This document shows, one piece after another, positions 1 through 7,732 of a DNA stretch of 12,953 bases. Source of the stretch: Candidatus Desulfofervidaceae bacterium (GTDB lineage: Bacteria > Desulfobacterota > Desulfofervidia > Desulfofervidales > Desulfofervidaceae); NCBI GenBank assembly GCA_021160485.1, contig JAGHCL010000146.1, positions 1 through 12,953 on the forward strand, read 5' to 3'. Position numbers and translations under genes: made by a program. Position 1 is the stretch's first letter; each line of letters begins with the position of its first letter. The notes beneath the pieces were generated by a model, which ran no database searches, was not told the DNA's origin, and saw nothing but the letters and a program-made list of their open reading frames with translations.

Positions 1-333
1 AATTACTATAAGACAGCTAAATCTTCTTCTGACAATACAACTATAGAATTGGATTTACCTGAAAGACCAGGTTATTCATTAGCTATAATTAAGGATATAC
101 TTAATAATCGCATTTCAGACTTAAATCTAATGCACACAAAAAATGATATGAAACTTATGTTGTTAAGCTGGGTTTTTGATATCAACTTTCTTCCTGCTTT
201 GAAGGTTATTTATGAAAGAAAATACATAGAAAAGATTATGCAATATTTACCAAACACAGAAGATGTCCAAAAAGTGCGCCAGCATCTGGGAAAATACATT
301 GCACAAAAACTGAGTAACTTTCACTCTGCGTAA
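1..333 (+). CDS. 3' end of a protein with an HD-domain-like C-terminus (5' truncated)
   Basis: The reading frame is open from the first base of the window to a TAA at 331-333, so this is the C-terminal 110 residues of a longer protein. A TTG at position 49 could be read as a start, but nothing resembling a ribosome binding site precedes it and the frame stays open upstream. The visible part is hydrophilic and helical, with the core LLSWVFDINF followed by a YERKYIEKI helix and a short charged tail. From memory, this pattern resembles the C-terminal helices of HD-domain phosphohydrolase-like proteins in Desulfobacterota; the HD metal-binding motif itself would lie outside the window. The family assignment is tentative; the coding status is firmer. 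The trxA promoter begins 18 nt after its stop, so it is probably not in the same transcription unit. Confidence 0.55.
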   Translation, partial: NYYKTAKSSSDNTTIELDLPERPGYSLAIIKDILNNRISDLNLMHTKNDMKLMLLSWVFDINFLPALKVIYERKYIEKIMQYLPNTEDVQKVRQHLGKYIAQKLSNFHSA

Positions 334-351
334 TTTTAACAACAGCCCTGA

Positions 352-380
352 TTGACAAAGTGAAAATAGCGTGGTTAAAT
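352..380 (+). promoter_or_regulatory. Sigma70-type promoter of trxA-bamD
   Basis: A perfect -35 box TTGACA (352-357) is followed after 17 bp by TTAAAT (375-380; four of six matches to TATAAT). Transcription would start near 386-388, giving a leader of about 25 nt that holds the GGAGG ribosome binding site at 400-404. This is the only consensus-like promoter in the 78-nt gap before trxA. Confidence 0.6.
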
Positions 381-411
381 GTATTAATTGAATTTGTTTG
401 GAGGCACAGTG

Positions 412-735
412 ATGGCTTTAGTGGAAATAACTGATGCAAATTTTTCTAAAGAAGTTTTGAACTCTTCATTGCCAGTAGTAGTAGATTTTTGGGCACCTTG
501 GTGTGGCCCTTGCCGTGCGGTTTCCCCAATTGTGGAAGAACTGGCTGAGCAGTATACAGGAAAGATTAAAGTGGGAAAGTTTAATGTAGATCAAAATCCG
601 ATTACACCTGGACGTTTTGGTATTAGAGCTATTCCAACTTTAATATTTTTTAAAAATGGCCAGGTTTATGACCAAATAACAGGTGCTGTTCCTAAGAGCA
701 CGATCGAAGAGGTAATTAAACGCATGATTGGGTAA
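412..735 (+). CDS. trxA: Thioredoxin
   Basis: A small cytoplasmic thiol-disulfide oxidoreductase that reduces protein disulfides and is normally recycled by thioredoxin reductase. The protein is 107 residues, the usual length for thioredoxin 1. The active site WCGPC has its cysteines at residues 31 and 34, the buried Asp25 lies in the VVVDFWAPW strand, and the cis-proline is Pro75 in the AIPT motif. I chose the ATG at 412 because GGAGG at 400-404 sits 7 nt upstream; an in-frame TTG at 388 would place that site inside the gene and add an unneeded extension. bamD follows after 30 nt on the same strand, so the two are probably cotranscribed from the promoter at 352-380. No reductase gene is visible nearby. 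Everything needed for activity is present. Confidence 0.96.
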   Translation: MALVEITDANFSKEVLNSSLPVVVDFWAPWCGPCRAVSPIVEELAEQYTGKIKVGKFNVDQNPITPGRFGIRAIPTLIFFKNGQVYDQITGAVPKSTIEEVIKRMIG

Positions 736-765
736 AACCAAATCATAAAAAGAAATTTTTGAATT

Positions 766-1485
766 ATGTTGCTTTCTTTAAAAAGAAACAAGTCATTGTT
801 TTCTTTATTTTCTTTTCTGTTTCTCTTTCTTCTGCAAGGTTGTGGTAGCCTTTCTGAAGTGTTCATTTCTCCTTCGCCTTCTATTGAGGAAATGTCTGTA
901 AAACAACTCGTCCAGGAAGGGATGGACGCCTTTCAAACAGGAAAATTTGATAAGGCGATAGAGGTCTTTCAACACATCAAAGATGCTTATCCCTTTAGTC
1001 CTTATGCGGTGGTTGCGCATTTAAAATTGGCTGATGCCTATTATTATAAACACGATTTTGAAAATGCTATTTTTTCCTATGAAGATTTTATTCAACTTCA
1101 TCCAAAGCATAAGGAAATTCCTTATGTCCTTTACCAAATTGGCCTTTGTTATTTTCACCAGATTCCTTCTATAGACCGTGATCAAACTATAACAAAAAAG
1201 GCTCTGGAGTCATTTAAACAGGTAGTTAGGGAATATCCTCATACCCGGTATGCTCAAAGAGCTTTGGTTAAGATTCGAATTTGCCGAAAAAAACTAGCTG
1301 CGCATGAGTTCTATGTTGGACGATTTTATTATCGGACAGGTGAGTATAAATCTGCCCTTTTACGCTTTCGCTACATTTTAGAAAACTACCCTGACTTACC
1401 TATTTCACGTGAGGCTCAGCGTTATTTGGAGTTATGTAAGTCCAAATTAAAAAAGGCGGAGGATTCAGTCTGTCCTCTTTCTTAA
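766..1485 (+). CDS. bamD: Outer membrane protein assembly lipoprotein BamD
   Basis: BamD is the essential lipoprotein of the BAM complex that inserts beta-barrel proteins into the outer membrane; it sits on the periplasmic face and contacts BamA. The 239-residue product starts with a basic n-region (KRNK), a long hydrophobic stretch and a lipobox LQGC, so Cys26 is the predicted lipidated residue. The rest is helical repeats of the TPR type: 'GMDAFQTGKFDKAIEVFQ', 'KLADAYYYKHDFENAIFSYE', then ALESFKQVVREYP, and the last pair 'GRFYYRTGEYKSALLRF' and YILENYPD. The family signature SIDRDQT is present near residues 138-144. Length matches the family (about 240). No clear Shine-Dalgarno precedes the ATG, but the signal peptide fixes the start closely. 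It lies 30 nt after trxA and likely shares its transcript. Confidence 0.92.
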   Translation: MLLSLKRNKSLFSLFSFLFLFLLQGCGSLSEVFISPSPSIEEMSVKQLVQEGMDAFQTGKFDKAIEVFQHIKDAYPFSPYAVVAHLKLADAYYYKHDFENAIFSYEDFIQLHPKHKEIPYVLYQIGLCYFHQIPSIDRDQTITKKALESFKQVVREYPHTRYAQRALVKIRICRKKLAAHEFYVGRFYYRTGEYKSALLRFRYILENYPDLPISREAQRYLELCKSKLKKAEDSVCPLS

Positions 1486-1522
1486 ATCCAAATTTACCTA
1501 AAGAATATGCAGAAATTTAAAA

Positions 1523-1549
1523 AGTTTAATTTTTTGTAAAAATTAAGCT
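1523..1549. repeat. AT-rich perfect hairpin between bamD and the kinase
   Basis: AGTTTAATTTTT (1523-1534) pairs with AAAAATTAAGCT (1538-1549) around a TGT loop: 12 bp with one G-T wobble. It lies 38 nt past the bamD stop. It lacks a GC-rich stem and a trailing T-run, so it is not a textbook terminator. It could weakly terminate, stabilise the bamD mRNA end, or be an operator for the downstream kinase. The palindrome is seen directly; its role is unknown. Confidence 0.4.
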
Positions 1550-1589
1550 ATATAAAGACTCCCTATTTATGAGAGTTGAGGCATTAGAA

Positions 1590-1661
1590 ATGCTTATTTT
1601 TATTATATTTTTAATCTCTCTTCTATTCAATCCAGCCTTCGCGATTTTAGGAGACCAATGA
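1590..1661 (+). CDS. Possible 23-residue hydrophobic leader or membrane mini-protein coupled to the kinase
   Basis: An ATG at 1590 with GAGG at 1578-1581 (8-nt spacing) opens a 23-codon frame: a strongly hydrophobic run (MLIFIIFLISLLF) then NPAFA and ILGDQ. The shape is that of a signal peptide with an Ala-X-Ala site after residue 18, or a single short membrane helix. Its TGA (1659-1661) overlaps the kinase ATG (1658-1660) as ATGA, the arrangement used for translational coupling. An in-frame ATG at 1569 would make it 30 residues but has no ribosome binding site. I do not recognise the peptide. It could be a real mini-protein, a leader peptide setting kinase expression, or a chance frame in AT-rich DNA; the ribosome binding site and overlap favour translation. 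Confidence 0.35.
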   Translation: MLIFIIFLISLLFNPAFAILGDQ

Positions 1662-4621
1662 TTTTTAAGGTAAGACATTTTCCCAAATATATCTATACGG
1701 CCGTCTTACTTGCCCTCGTGTTTTTTGCGGTTATGCAGTTTTACCAATACCAAAAGAGTTTAAAGGAAGTCAGACAGCGATATGACCTTGCTCTTACCTA
1801 TAAATTAGAAAAGGTAAAAAAAGGAATTCAAAAGGACATTATAAATGTGGTGACGGCCTTTCATCTGGCTCTGGAACATATATATGCCGAAAACCCATCT
1901 CCTAGAATTCTATCTTTTATTCTTTATGGAAGCAAAATTCACTTACCAGCGAAGAGCGTCTTTTTTGTTGACCCAAATGGCCATTTATTTTTTCCTCTTT
2001 CGCAGGAGGATAAGGAATTCCCAGCTTCTCTGTCTCTTTCCGAATTTAGCCAAACAGAAGAGTTTTCAATCCAGCTTAAAAGGGCACGCATAACGAAAAA
2101 AACGACCTTTTTTATTATGGATTTACTTCACTTTTTCAAACCAACTGAAAACAGGATAAAGAAGCCTTTCCTAGCAGTAATCACTCCCATTTATACACCT
2201 TCCACTCAGAAATATATCGGGGCAGCAGTGGCTATCTTAGACCTGAACGCACTGCTTGAGGATAAGCTCTCCGCTATTTCTACTTTTTATCCGAATGTGA
2301 AACCTATTGTTATAGATGAAAAGGGAAGGATTGTTTTTCATCCCCAAAAAGGAATGCTTTACCAAACAGTATGGTCTGTTATTAAAGATCTTCCTCCTTT
2401 TTATCAAAAAAGGGCCAGGATTACTGCCCAAAAGATGTTAGCTGGTCAGCAAGGTGCGGACGATTGGTTTTGTCCTGAGTTGTTTAAGGATTCCCGAGTA
2501 GTTTATACTCCCTTTATCTTTCCTGATAACACCCGCTGGGTGTTTGCCTGTTGCTATCCTAAAAATATAGTGCAAAAGAAATTTTATTTGTTTTTGAAAA
2601 GCAATATTGTTTTTTCTCTGTTGGTGCTCCTAAGTTTAAGTGTAGTCCTTTGGTTTACCAACTATTTTTACACAAGAACCTTCAATACTATTTCTCATTA
2701 TCAACAGGCCATTGAGAGTCTTATAGATCCCTTTGTGATTACAGATTTGCAGGGTAGATGTGTCCATTATAATGTTGCTTTTAAAAAAATTACAGGCAAG
2801 AAGATAAAATTAGGAGAAAGATTGTGTCTGATAGAGCCAGAGTTTGGTAAAGGTAGAATGCCACCCTGGCATCAAGAAATGTTTAAAGCCGTAAGGAATG
2901 GCAAAAACTATGAACTTCATCGTTACAAATTTCAAACGGCTGAAGGAGAACCATTTTACGCTCGGGTTACCTTTTCAGTCATAAAAGACCTCAAAGGCAA
3001 GCCCTCTTATGTAGCTATTGATTTCAACAATATTACCCATCAGGTAGACCTGGAAGAGCAATTGGAGGAATACACAGAGCACCTAGAAAGGCTGGTGATC
3101 AAGCGTACTCAGGCATTGGCAGAAAGAACACAACAATATCGTGAAATTTTTGAAAACCAAATGGTGGGTATTTTCATTATCCGTCCCAGTGGCGAATTTT
3201 TAATGTATAATCAAACATTTAAAGAACTGACTGGTTACAGTGATGAGGAGTTGAGCAGACTTAATTTCAAAGAAATATGTTCTCCTAGTGAACACGCAGC
3301 TTTACTGCAGCTTTTTCAAAAATGCCTTGAGCAAAAAAATGTTTTTTATAAAGAAGTGAAGATTTTTCCTAAAACACAGAACACTATTTTTGTAGACTTA
3401 TTTTTTCAGGTGACCAAATTTAAAAACGAAACTGCCATCCTTGGTTTTATTTATGATGTTACCCAGAGAAAGGCACTAGAAGAGAAATTACGAGAGCAGG
3501 ACAGAATTGCCATTCTGGGAGAGATGGCAGCAGGAGTTGCCCATGATATTAACAATTTATTAATGATGGTTTTAGGGAATTTAGAACTGGCCTCTCTTTC
3601 ATTAGAGAAAGAAACTCCCCAGGCCAAATCCTATCTTCAAAAGGCAATGAAAGTATTAGAAGAAGGTGAAGCTATTGTTCGTCGTCTTTATGCGTATGCT
3701 CATAAAAGATTACAGACAGCAGAGATTATTCCTGACTTGAATCAGCTTATAAAGGATACAGTTATTTTGACTAAACCTTTCTGGAGGACCAGGGCCCAGC
3801 AAGAGGGCAAGACGGTACAGATTAAAGAAGATTATAGTAAAGTAGGCCCTGTAGCTGGTAATCCGGCTGAGTTGAAGGAGTTATTTATTAATTTAATCAA
3901 AAATGCGGTAGAAGCCATGCCTAAAGGTGGAGAAATTACTATTAAAACCTGGCAAGAGAAGGGTAAAAATTGGGTTATGATCAAAGATACTGGTCAAGGG
4001 ATACCAGATATTCTTAAAGCAAAAATTTTTGAGCCATTTTTTAGCACAAAAGGAGAGAAAGGTAGTGGTTTGGGTTTAGCTATTAGCTTAGGGATCATCC
4101 GTGCCCATGGGGGAGATATTAAAGTAGAAAGCGAAGTAGAAAAAGGAACAGCTTTCTATATCTCCTTGCCAATTGTGCAACCAGAACTTATCCCTATGGA
4201 AGCAAAAGAAGAAAAAGAAAAACAGGTTGTTTTTTCAAAGCTTTCTGAAGGCAAATTCAAAATTTTGGTCGTTGATGATGAGCCCGAAATCCTGAACATT
4301 ATCTCTGAGATTTTAACCAACCTGGGCTTAGATACCCTGAAGGCTGAAACACCGGAGAAAGCAATGGAATTGTTCAACCAGCACCTTGAAGAAATAGGAT
4401 TGGTGATTACCGATTTAGGTATGCCCGAAATAAGTGGTTTTGAGCTGGCAGATAAGATAAAAGCGATTAAACCAGATATACCTGTAGTTTTACTTACAGG
4501 ATGGGGAGCGGCGGTAATGCCAGAAGAACTCAAGAAGCATAAAATAGACCATGTCCTTTCCAAGCCACTTGTATTAGACAAACTTAAACAAGTATTGACA
4601 AAATATGGGTTTAAAACGTAG
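1658..4621 (+). CDS. Hybrid sensor histidine kinase (Cache-like sensor, two PAS, HisKA, HATPase, receiver)
   Basis: A 987-residue membrane-bound sensor kinase. Order: TM helix about 11-29; extracytoplasmic region about 30-315 with two PAS-like halves (FFVDPNGHLFF near 105 and 'VIDEKGRIVFHP' near 220), the layout of a double Cache ligand sensor; TM helix about 316-338; PAS about 350-455; a charged coiled-coil linker about 460-493; PAS about 494-610; HisKA with H-box GVAHDINN and phospho-acceptor His629; HATPase with N-box INLIKNAVEA (Asn745, Asn749), G1 box DTGQGIP and G2 box GSGLGLAI; a C-terminal receiver about 868-985 with acidic pair Asp873-Asp874, phospho-acceptor Asp919, Thr947 and Lys969. 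All catalytic residues are present. AGGAG (1649-1653) precedes the ATG by 4 nt, and the start overlaps the stop of a mini-ORF. No response regulator gene is adjacent, so output passes to an unlinked partner. The ligand is unknown. Confidence 0.93.
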   Translation: MIFKVRHFPKYIYTAVLLALVFFAVMQFYQYQKSLKEVRQRYDLALTYKLEKVKKGIQKDIINVVTAFHLALEHIYAENPSPRILSFILYGSKIHLPAKSVFFVDPNGHLFFPLSQEDKEFPASLSLSEFSQTEEFSIQLKRARITKKTTFFIMDLLHFFKPTENRIKKPFLAVITPIYTPSTQKYIGAAVAILDLNALLEDKLSAISTFYPNVKPIVIDEKGRIVFHPQKGMLYQTVWSVIKDLPPFYQKRARITAQKMLAGQQGADDWFCPELFKDSRVVYTPFIFPDNTRWVFACCYPKNIVQKKFYLFLKSNIVFSLLVLLSLSVVLWFTNYFYTRTFNTISHYQQAIESLIDPFVITDLQGRCVHYNVAFKKITGKKIKLGERLCLIEPEFGKGRMPPWHQEMFKAVRNGKNYELHRYKFQTAEGEPFYARVTFSVIKDLKGKPSYVAIDFNNITHQVDLEEQLEEYTEHLERLVIKRTQALAERTQQYREIFENQMVGIFIIRPSGEFLMYNQTFKELTGYSDEELSRLNFKEICSPSEHAALLQLFQKCLEQKNVFYKEVKIFPKTQNTIFVDLFFQVTKFKNETAILGFIYDVTQRKALEEKLREQDRIAILGEMAAGVAHDINNLLMMVLGNLELASLSLEKETPQAKSYLQKAMKVLEEGEAIVRRLYAYAHKRLQTAEIIPDLNQLIKDTVILTKPFWRTRAQQEGKTVQIKEDYSKVGPVAGNPAELKELFINLIKNAVEAMPKGGEITIKTWQEKGKNWVMIKDTGQGIPDILKAKIFEPFFSTKGEKGSGLGLAISLGIIRAHGGDIKVESEVEKGTAFYISLPIVQPELIPMEAKEEKEKQVVFSKLSEGKFKILVVDDEPEILNIISEILTNLGLDTLKAETPEKAMELFNQHLEEIGLVITDLGMPEISGFELADKIKAIKPDIPVVLLTGWGAAVMPEELKKHKIDHVLSKPLVLDKLKQVLTKYGFKT

Positions 4622-4656
4622 ATGCATCCCTGCGTTCAAGAGTTAATGTGTTTATT

Positions 4657-4707
4657 GAGTTCGTTGGGTTAATTAAGATTCTATAAACCCTTTAACCCCA
4701 TAAACTC
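4657..4707. terminator. Nested palindrome at the convergent junction, candidate bidirectional terminator
   Basis: GAGTT (4657-4661) and GGGTTAA (4666-4672) pair with TTAACCC (4692-4698) and AACTC (4703-4707). The two stems are separated by a symmetrical 4-nt internal loop and closed by a 19-nt loop. It sits in the 120-nt gap between the 3' ends of the sensor kinase (+) and purL (-), where a two-way terminator is expected. Neither side carries a T-run, so intrinsic termination would be weak; it may only stabilise 3' ends. Confidence 0.35.
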
Positions 4708-4741
4708 GTCTAGTCTTAACTCCTTCAAATTGGATATTTTT

Positions 4742-7732
4742 TTAAAGTCCAATATCTGCCAATGTCTTTTGCCAGGCATTTTTGAGGGTATAAATGTCTG
4801 TTTTTATTACTATTTTTTCATTGAGGCCTGTAACAATAAAGTCTGGATCCGCTCGCACCTGCCCAATTTGGGCTAAGATGCAGTTACTCATCTTTCGCTC
4901 AAAAGACTGGCGATACTCAGGGTGAACGGTAACGACAAACCGACTTTGAGACTCGGAAAAAAGGATATAATCATTTCTTTTTTCTCCAGTATAAGGCACA
5001 GCCCTTAAGTCTATTTCAAGCCCCAATCCACCGGCAAAGGCAGTTTCAGCCAAGGCAACACCCAGCCCACCATCTGAGCAATCGTGACAACTGGACACCA
5101 ATCCAGCCATCATGGCGGCATGCAAAGTTTCATAAAGTCTTTTGGCTTCTTCTGCCCTCACTTTGGGCACCTTATTGCCAATAATACCATGGTGAGCAAA
5201 GTATTCACTTGCCCCTAATTCATCGTAGGTCATACCCAGCACATAGACTAAATCACCTGCCTGTTTAGCATCCATACTTACTGCCTTGCGCACATCTTCT
5301 ATGCGTCCAATAATAGAGAACAGAATAGTAGGAGGAATAGAGATTTTAATATCCCCATGACGATAATCATTTTTCATACTATCTTTACCTGAAATACATG
5401 GCACTCCATAAGCGGTAGTATAGTCATAAAGGGCCTGATTGGCCCGGACAAGTTGAGCCAGTTTATACGGCCCATCCGGGTTCTTTTCAGAAAGAATGGG
5501 ATCACACCAGCAGAAATTATCCAGAACGGCCATGTGATCCAAGCTTCCACCTACGCAAATAGCATTCCTCACTGCTTCGTCTAGGGCACAGGCAGCCATG
5601 TGGTAGGTATCTATATCACCATAACGAGGGCAAATGCCATTTGAAACCACAACTCCTTCGTAGCTATCAAGAAGGGGTCTAATAATAGCGGCATCACTCG
5701 GGCCATTATCCCATACTCCCACCAGGGGTTTTAAGCTACTTCCCCCTTGCACTTCATGGTCATATTGCCTTACCACTCCCTCTTTACTACAAATATTGAG
5801 GCGGCCTAATATGGTTTTTAATGTTTCGGTTAAGTCTTCAGGGCATTCAAACATAGGTTCTTTGTGTTTAGGAGGTGTCCACCTGGCTACCATCTCCTTT
5901 TTAGGGACACCGTTGTGGAAAAAGTCCATGTCTAGATAAAGCACTGTCTTTTCTTTATAGAGCACATGGAATTTTCCTGTGTTTGTAAACTTCCCCAGAA
6001 CAGTAGCTTCTACATCCATCTTTTTGGCTAACGCCAAAAAATCAGCAATGTGTTCTTCAGGCACGGCAAGGGTCATCCGTTCCTGAGATTCTGAAACCAA
6101 AATCTCCCAGGGGTCCAAACCAGGGTATTTTAATGGTGCCCTATCTAGATGTAACTCTGCCCCTCCTGATTCCCTAGCCATCTCTCCTACTGAAGAAGAG
6201 AGCCCACCCGCTCCATTGTCGGTAATAGAGTTATACCAGCCCTTATCCCGTGCGATTAAAAGAAAGTCAAACATCTTCTTCTGGGTAATAGGGTCTCCTA
6301 TTTGAACTGCTGTTACTGGGGAACCCTCATGCAACTCTTCTGAAGAAAAGGTGGCACCGTGAATGCCATCTTTACCAATGCGTCCACCCGTCATAACAAT
6401 TAAATCCCCAGGTTTGGCCTGCTTCAAATGCGAAGGTTTTCCTCCTATTTCAGCCGGCATAATGCCGCCAGTGCCACAATAGACCAGAGGTTTACCCAGA
6501 TACCTGTCGTCAAAGACAATACAACCGTTCACCGTGGGAATACCACTTTTATTTCCCCCATGTTCTACTCCTTCCCGCACCCCTTCAAAGATACGCCGGG
6601 GGTGTAACAACCGGGGAGGTAATGGTTTGTCATAAAAAGGAGAAGCAAAACAAAACACATCGGTGTTAAAAATCAACCTAGCCCCTTTACCTGTGCCAAA
6701 AGGATCACGGTTTACTCCAACAATACCTGTTAAAGCGCCACCATAAGGGTCAAGGGCTGAAGGAGAATTGTGTGTCTCTACTTTAAAAACGAGATTCCAG
6801 TTATCGTTAAATTTAATGACTCCAGCATTGTCCTTAAAGACAGAAAGGCAAAAATCTTTCTTGCCTTTGGCCTTTCTGATTTCATCAGTGGCACGGCGAA
6901 TATAGGTATCAAAGAGGCTATCTATAACTTCAGTCTTTCCAGTCTCCTCGTCCTGATAATGAATAATACCATTAAAAATTTTATGTTTGCAATGCTCAGA
7001 CCAAGTTTGGGCAATGGCTTCAAGTTCTACATCGGTAATCCGGTCATCAAGTCCTACCTTTTTTCTTTCCTCTACTATAGTCGGGTCAGCAAAGTAGCGC
7101 TTTATCATATTCATTTCTTTCAAATCTAAGGCGAGAAGTCGGTCTTTACTTAACTTTATAAGTTCTTCGTCAGACATGAGACTTAGGTTATAACGTTCAA
7201 CAACAGGTTCCTTAACAAAGGTCACCTTGGGCACGTAAAGTAAGACACTTCCATCCCACTTTGCCCGTTCAGTAATGTGATAGCGGTTAATAAGTGTATT
7301 GGCCAATAAATCTACTGCTATTCGCTCAACACTTTCTTCATTTAATCCCTCTCCTTTGAGTAAATAAAGAATAGAAGTGTAAACACCTTCTCCAGGCCTT
7401 AAGGTTCTGCCTAGGCGCCATTCTATTGCCTCTTTAGCGGTTTTACCTACATTATCCGTAACCCCGGGTTTGAAACCGACTTCTACTGACCAGTCAAAGT
7501 CAGTGCTCAAAGGGCGATCAATGGCGTAATCTTGAATAATAGAATCACTAAAAGGGCCACTAGCAATGAGCTCAACTTCTTCGGAAGTTAACTCGGCATC
7601 AATGGTATAGACAAAAATGGTTTTTACGCTTTCTACCTGAATGCCCAAGAAGTTTCTGATCTTATTTGCAATTTTCTCTCCCTGGGCATCCTTTATTCCA
7701 GGTTTAAAGCCGACTTCCACTCTAAATGGCAT
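4742..7732 (-). CDS. purL: Phosphoribosylformylglycinamidine synthase PurL with two N-terminal PurS-like modules
   Basis: Fourth step of purine synthesis: FGAR, ATP and ammonia from glutamine give FGAM. The 996-residue protein opens with two tandem PurS-size units: VEVGFKPG occurs at residues 5-12 and again at 83-90. The PurL core follows, with SEHC (245-248, His247), ETHNSP (His321), the glycine-rich 'GGRIGKDGIHGATFSS' near 450, SGKDSMKND near 780 and HDCSDGGLG near 880, i.e. two AIR-synthase-like halves. It is longer than small PurL (about 600-750 residues) because of the PurS units, and shorter than large PurL (about 1300) because it ends without a glutaminase domain; a separate PurQ must supply ammonia and is not in the window. 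I chose the ATG at 7732 over an upstream one at 7765 because AAAGGAG lies 6 nt before it and the PurS fold begins there. Its start overlaps the previous gene by 11 nt. Confidence 0.95.
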   Translation of the reverse strand: MPFRVEVGFKPGIKDAQGEKIANKIRNFLGIQVESVKTIFVYTIDAELTSEEVELIASGPFSDSIIQDYAIDRPLSTDFDWSVEVGFKPGVTDNVGKTAKEAIEWRLGRTLRPGEGVYTSILYLLKGEGLNEESVERIAVDLLANTLINRYHITERAKWDGSVLLYVPKVTFVKEPVVERYNLSLMSDEELIKLSKDRLLALDLKEMNMIKRYFADPTIVEERKKVGLDDRITDVELEAIAQTWSEHCKHKIFNGIIHYQDEETGKTEVIDSLFDTYIRRATDEIRKAKGKKDFCLSVFKDNAGVIKFNDNWNLVFKVETHNSPSALDPYGGALTGIVGVNRDPFGTGKGARLIFNTDVFCFASPFYDKPLPPRLLHPRRIFEGVREGVEHGGNKSGIPTVNGCIVFDDRYLGKPLVYCGTGGIMPAEIGGKPSHLKQAKPGDLIVMTGGRIGKDGIHGATFSSEELHEGSPVTAVQIGDPITQKKMFDFLLIARDKGWYNSITDNGAGGLSSSVGEMARESGGAELHLDRAPLKYPGLDPWEILVSESQERMTLAVPEEHIADFLALAKKMDVEATVLGKFTNTGKFHVLYKEKTVLYLDMDFFHNGVPKKEMVARWTPPKHKEPMFECPEDLTETLKTILGRLNICSKEGVVRQYDHEVQGGSSLKPLVGVWDNGPSDAAIIRPLLDSYEGVVVSNGICPRYGDIDTYHMAACALDEAVRNAICVGGSLDHMAVLDNFCWCDPILSEKNPDGPYKLAQLVRANQALYDYTTAYGVPCISGKDSMKNDYRHGDIKISIPPTILFSIIGRIEDVRKAVSMDAKQAGDLVYVLGMTYDELGASEYFAHHGIIGNKVPKVRAEEAKRLYETLHAAMMAGLVSSCHDCSDGGLGVALAETAFAGGLGLEIDLRAVPYTGEKRNDYILFSESQSRFVVTVHPEYRQSFERKMSNCILAQIGQVRADPDFIVTGLNEKIVIKTDIYTLKNAWQKTLADIGL

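Noticed and set aside
388..411. TTG start of trxA at 388
   Set aside because: GGAGG at 400-404 is correctly placed for the ATG at 412, and the thioredoxin fold begins there.
4156..4581. 141-residue minus-strand frame inside the kinase
   Set aside because: It lies wholly opposite the conserved receiver domain and its translation matches no family.
6770..7129. 119-residue plus-strand frame inside purL
   Set aside because: Antisense to the conserved SEHC and ETHNSP region of PurL.
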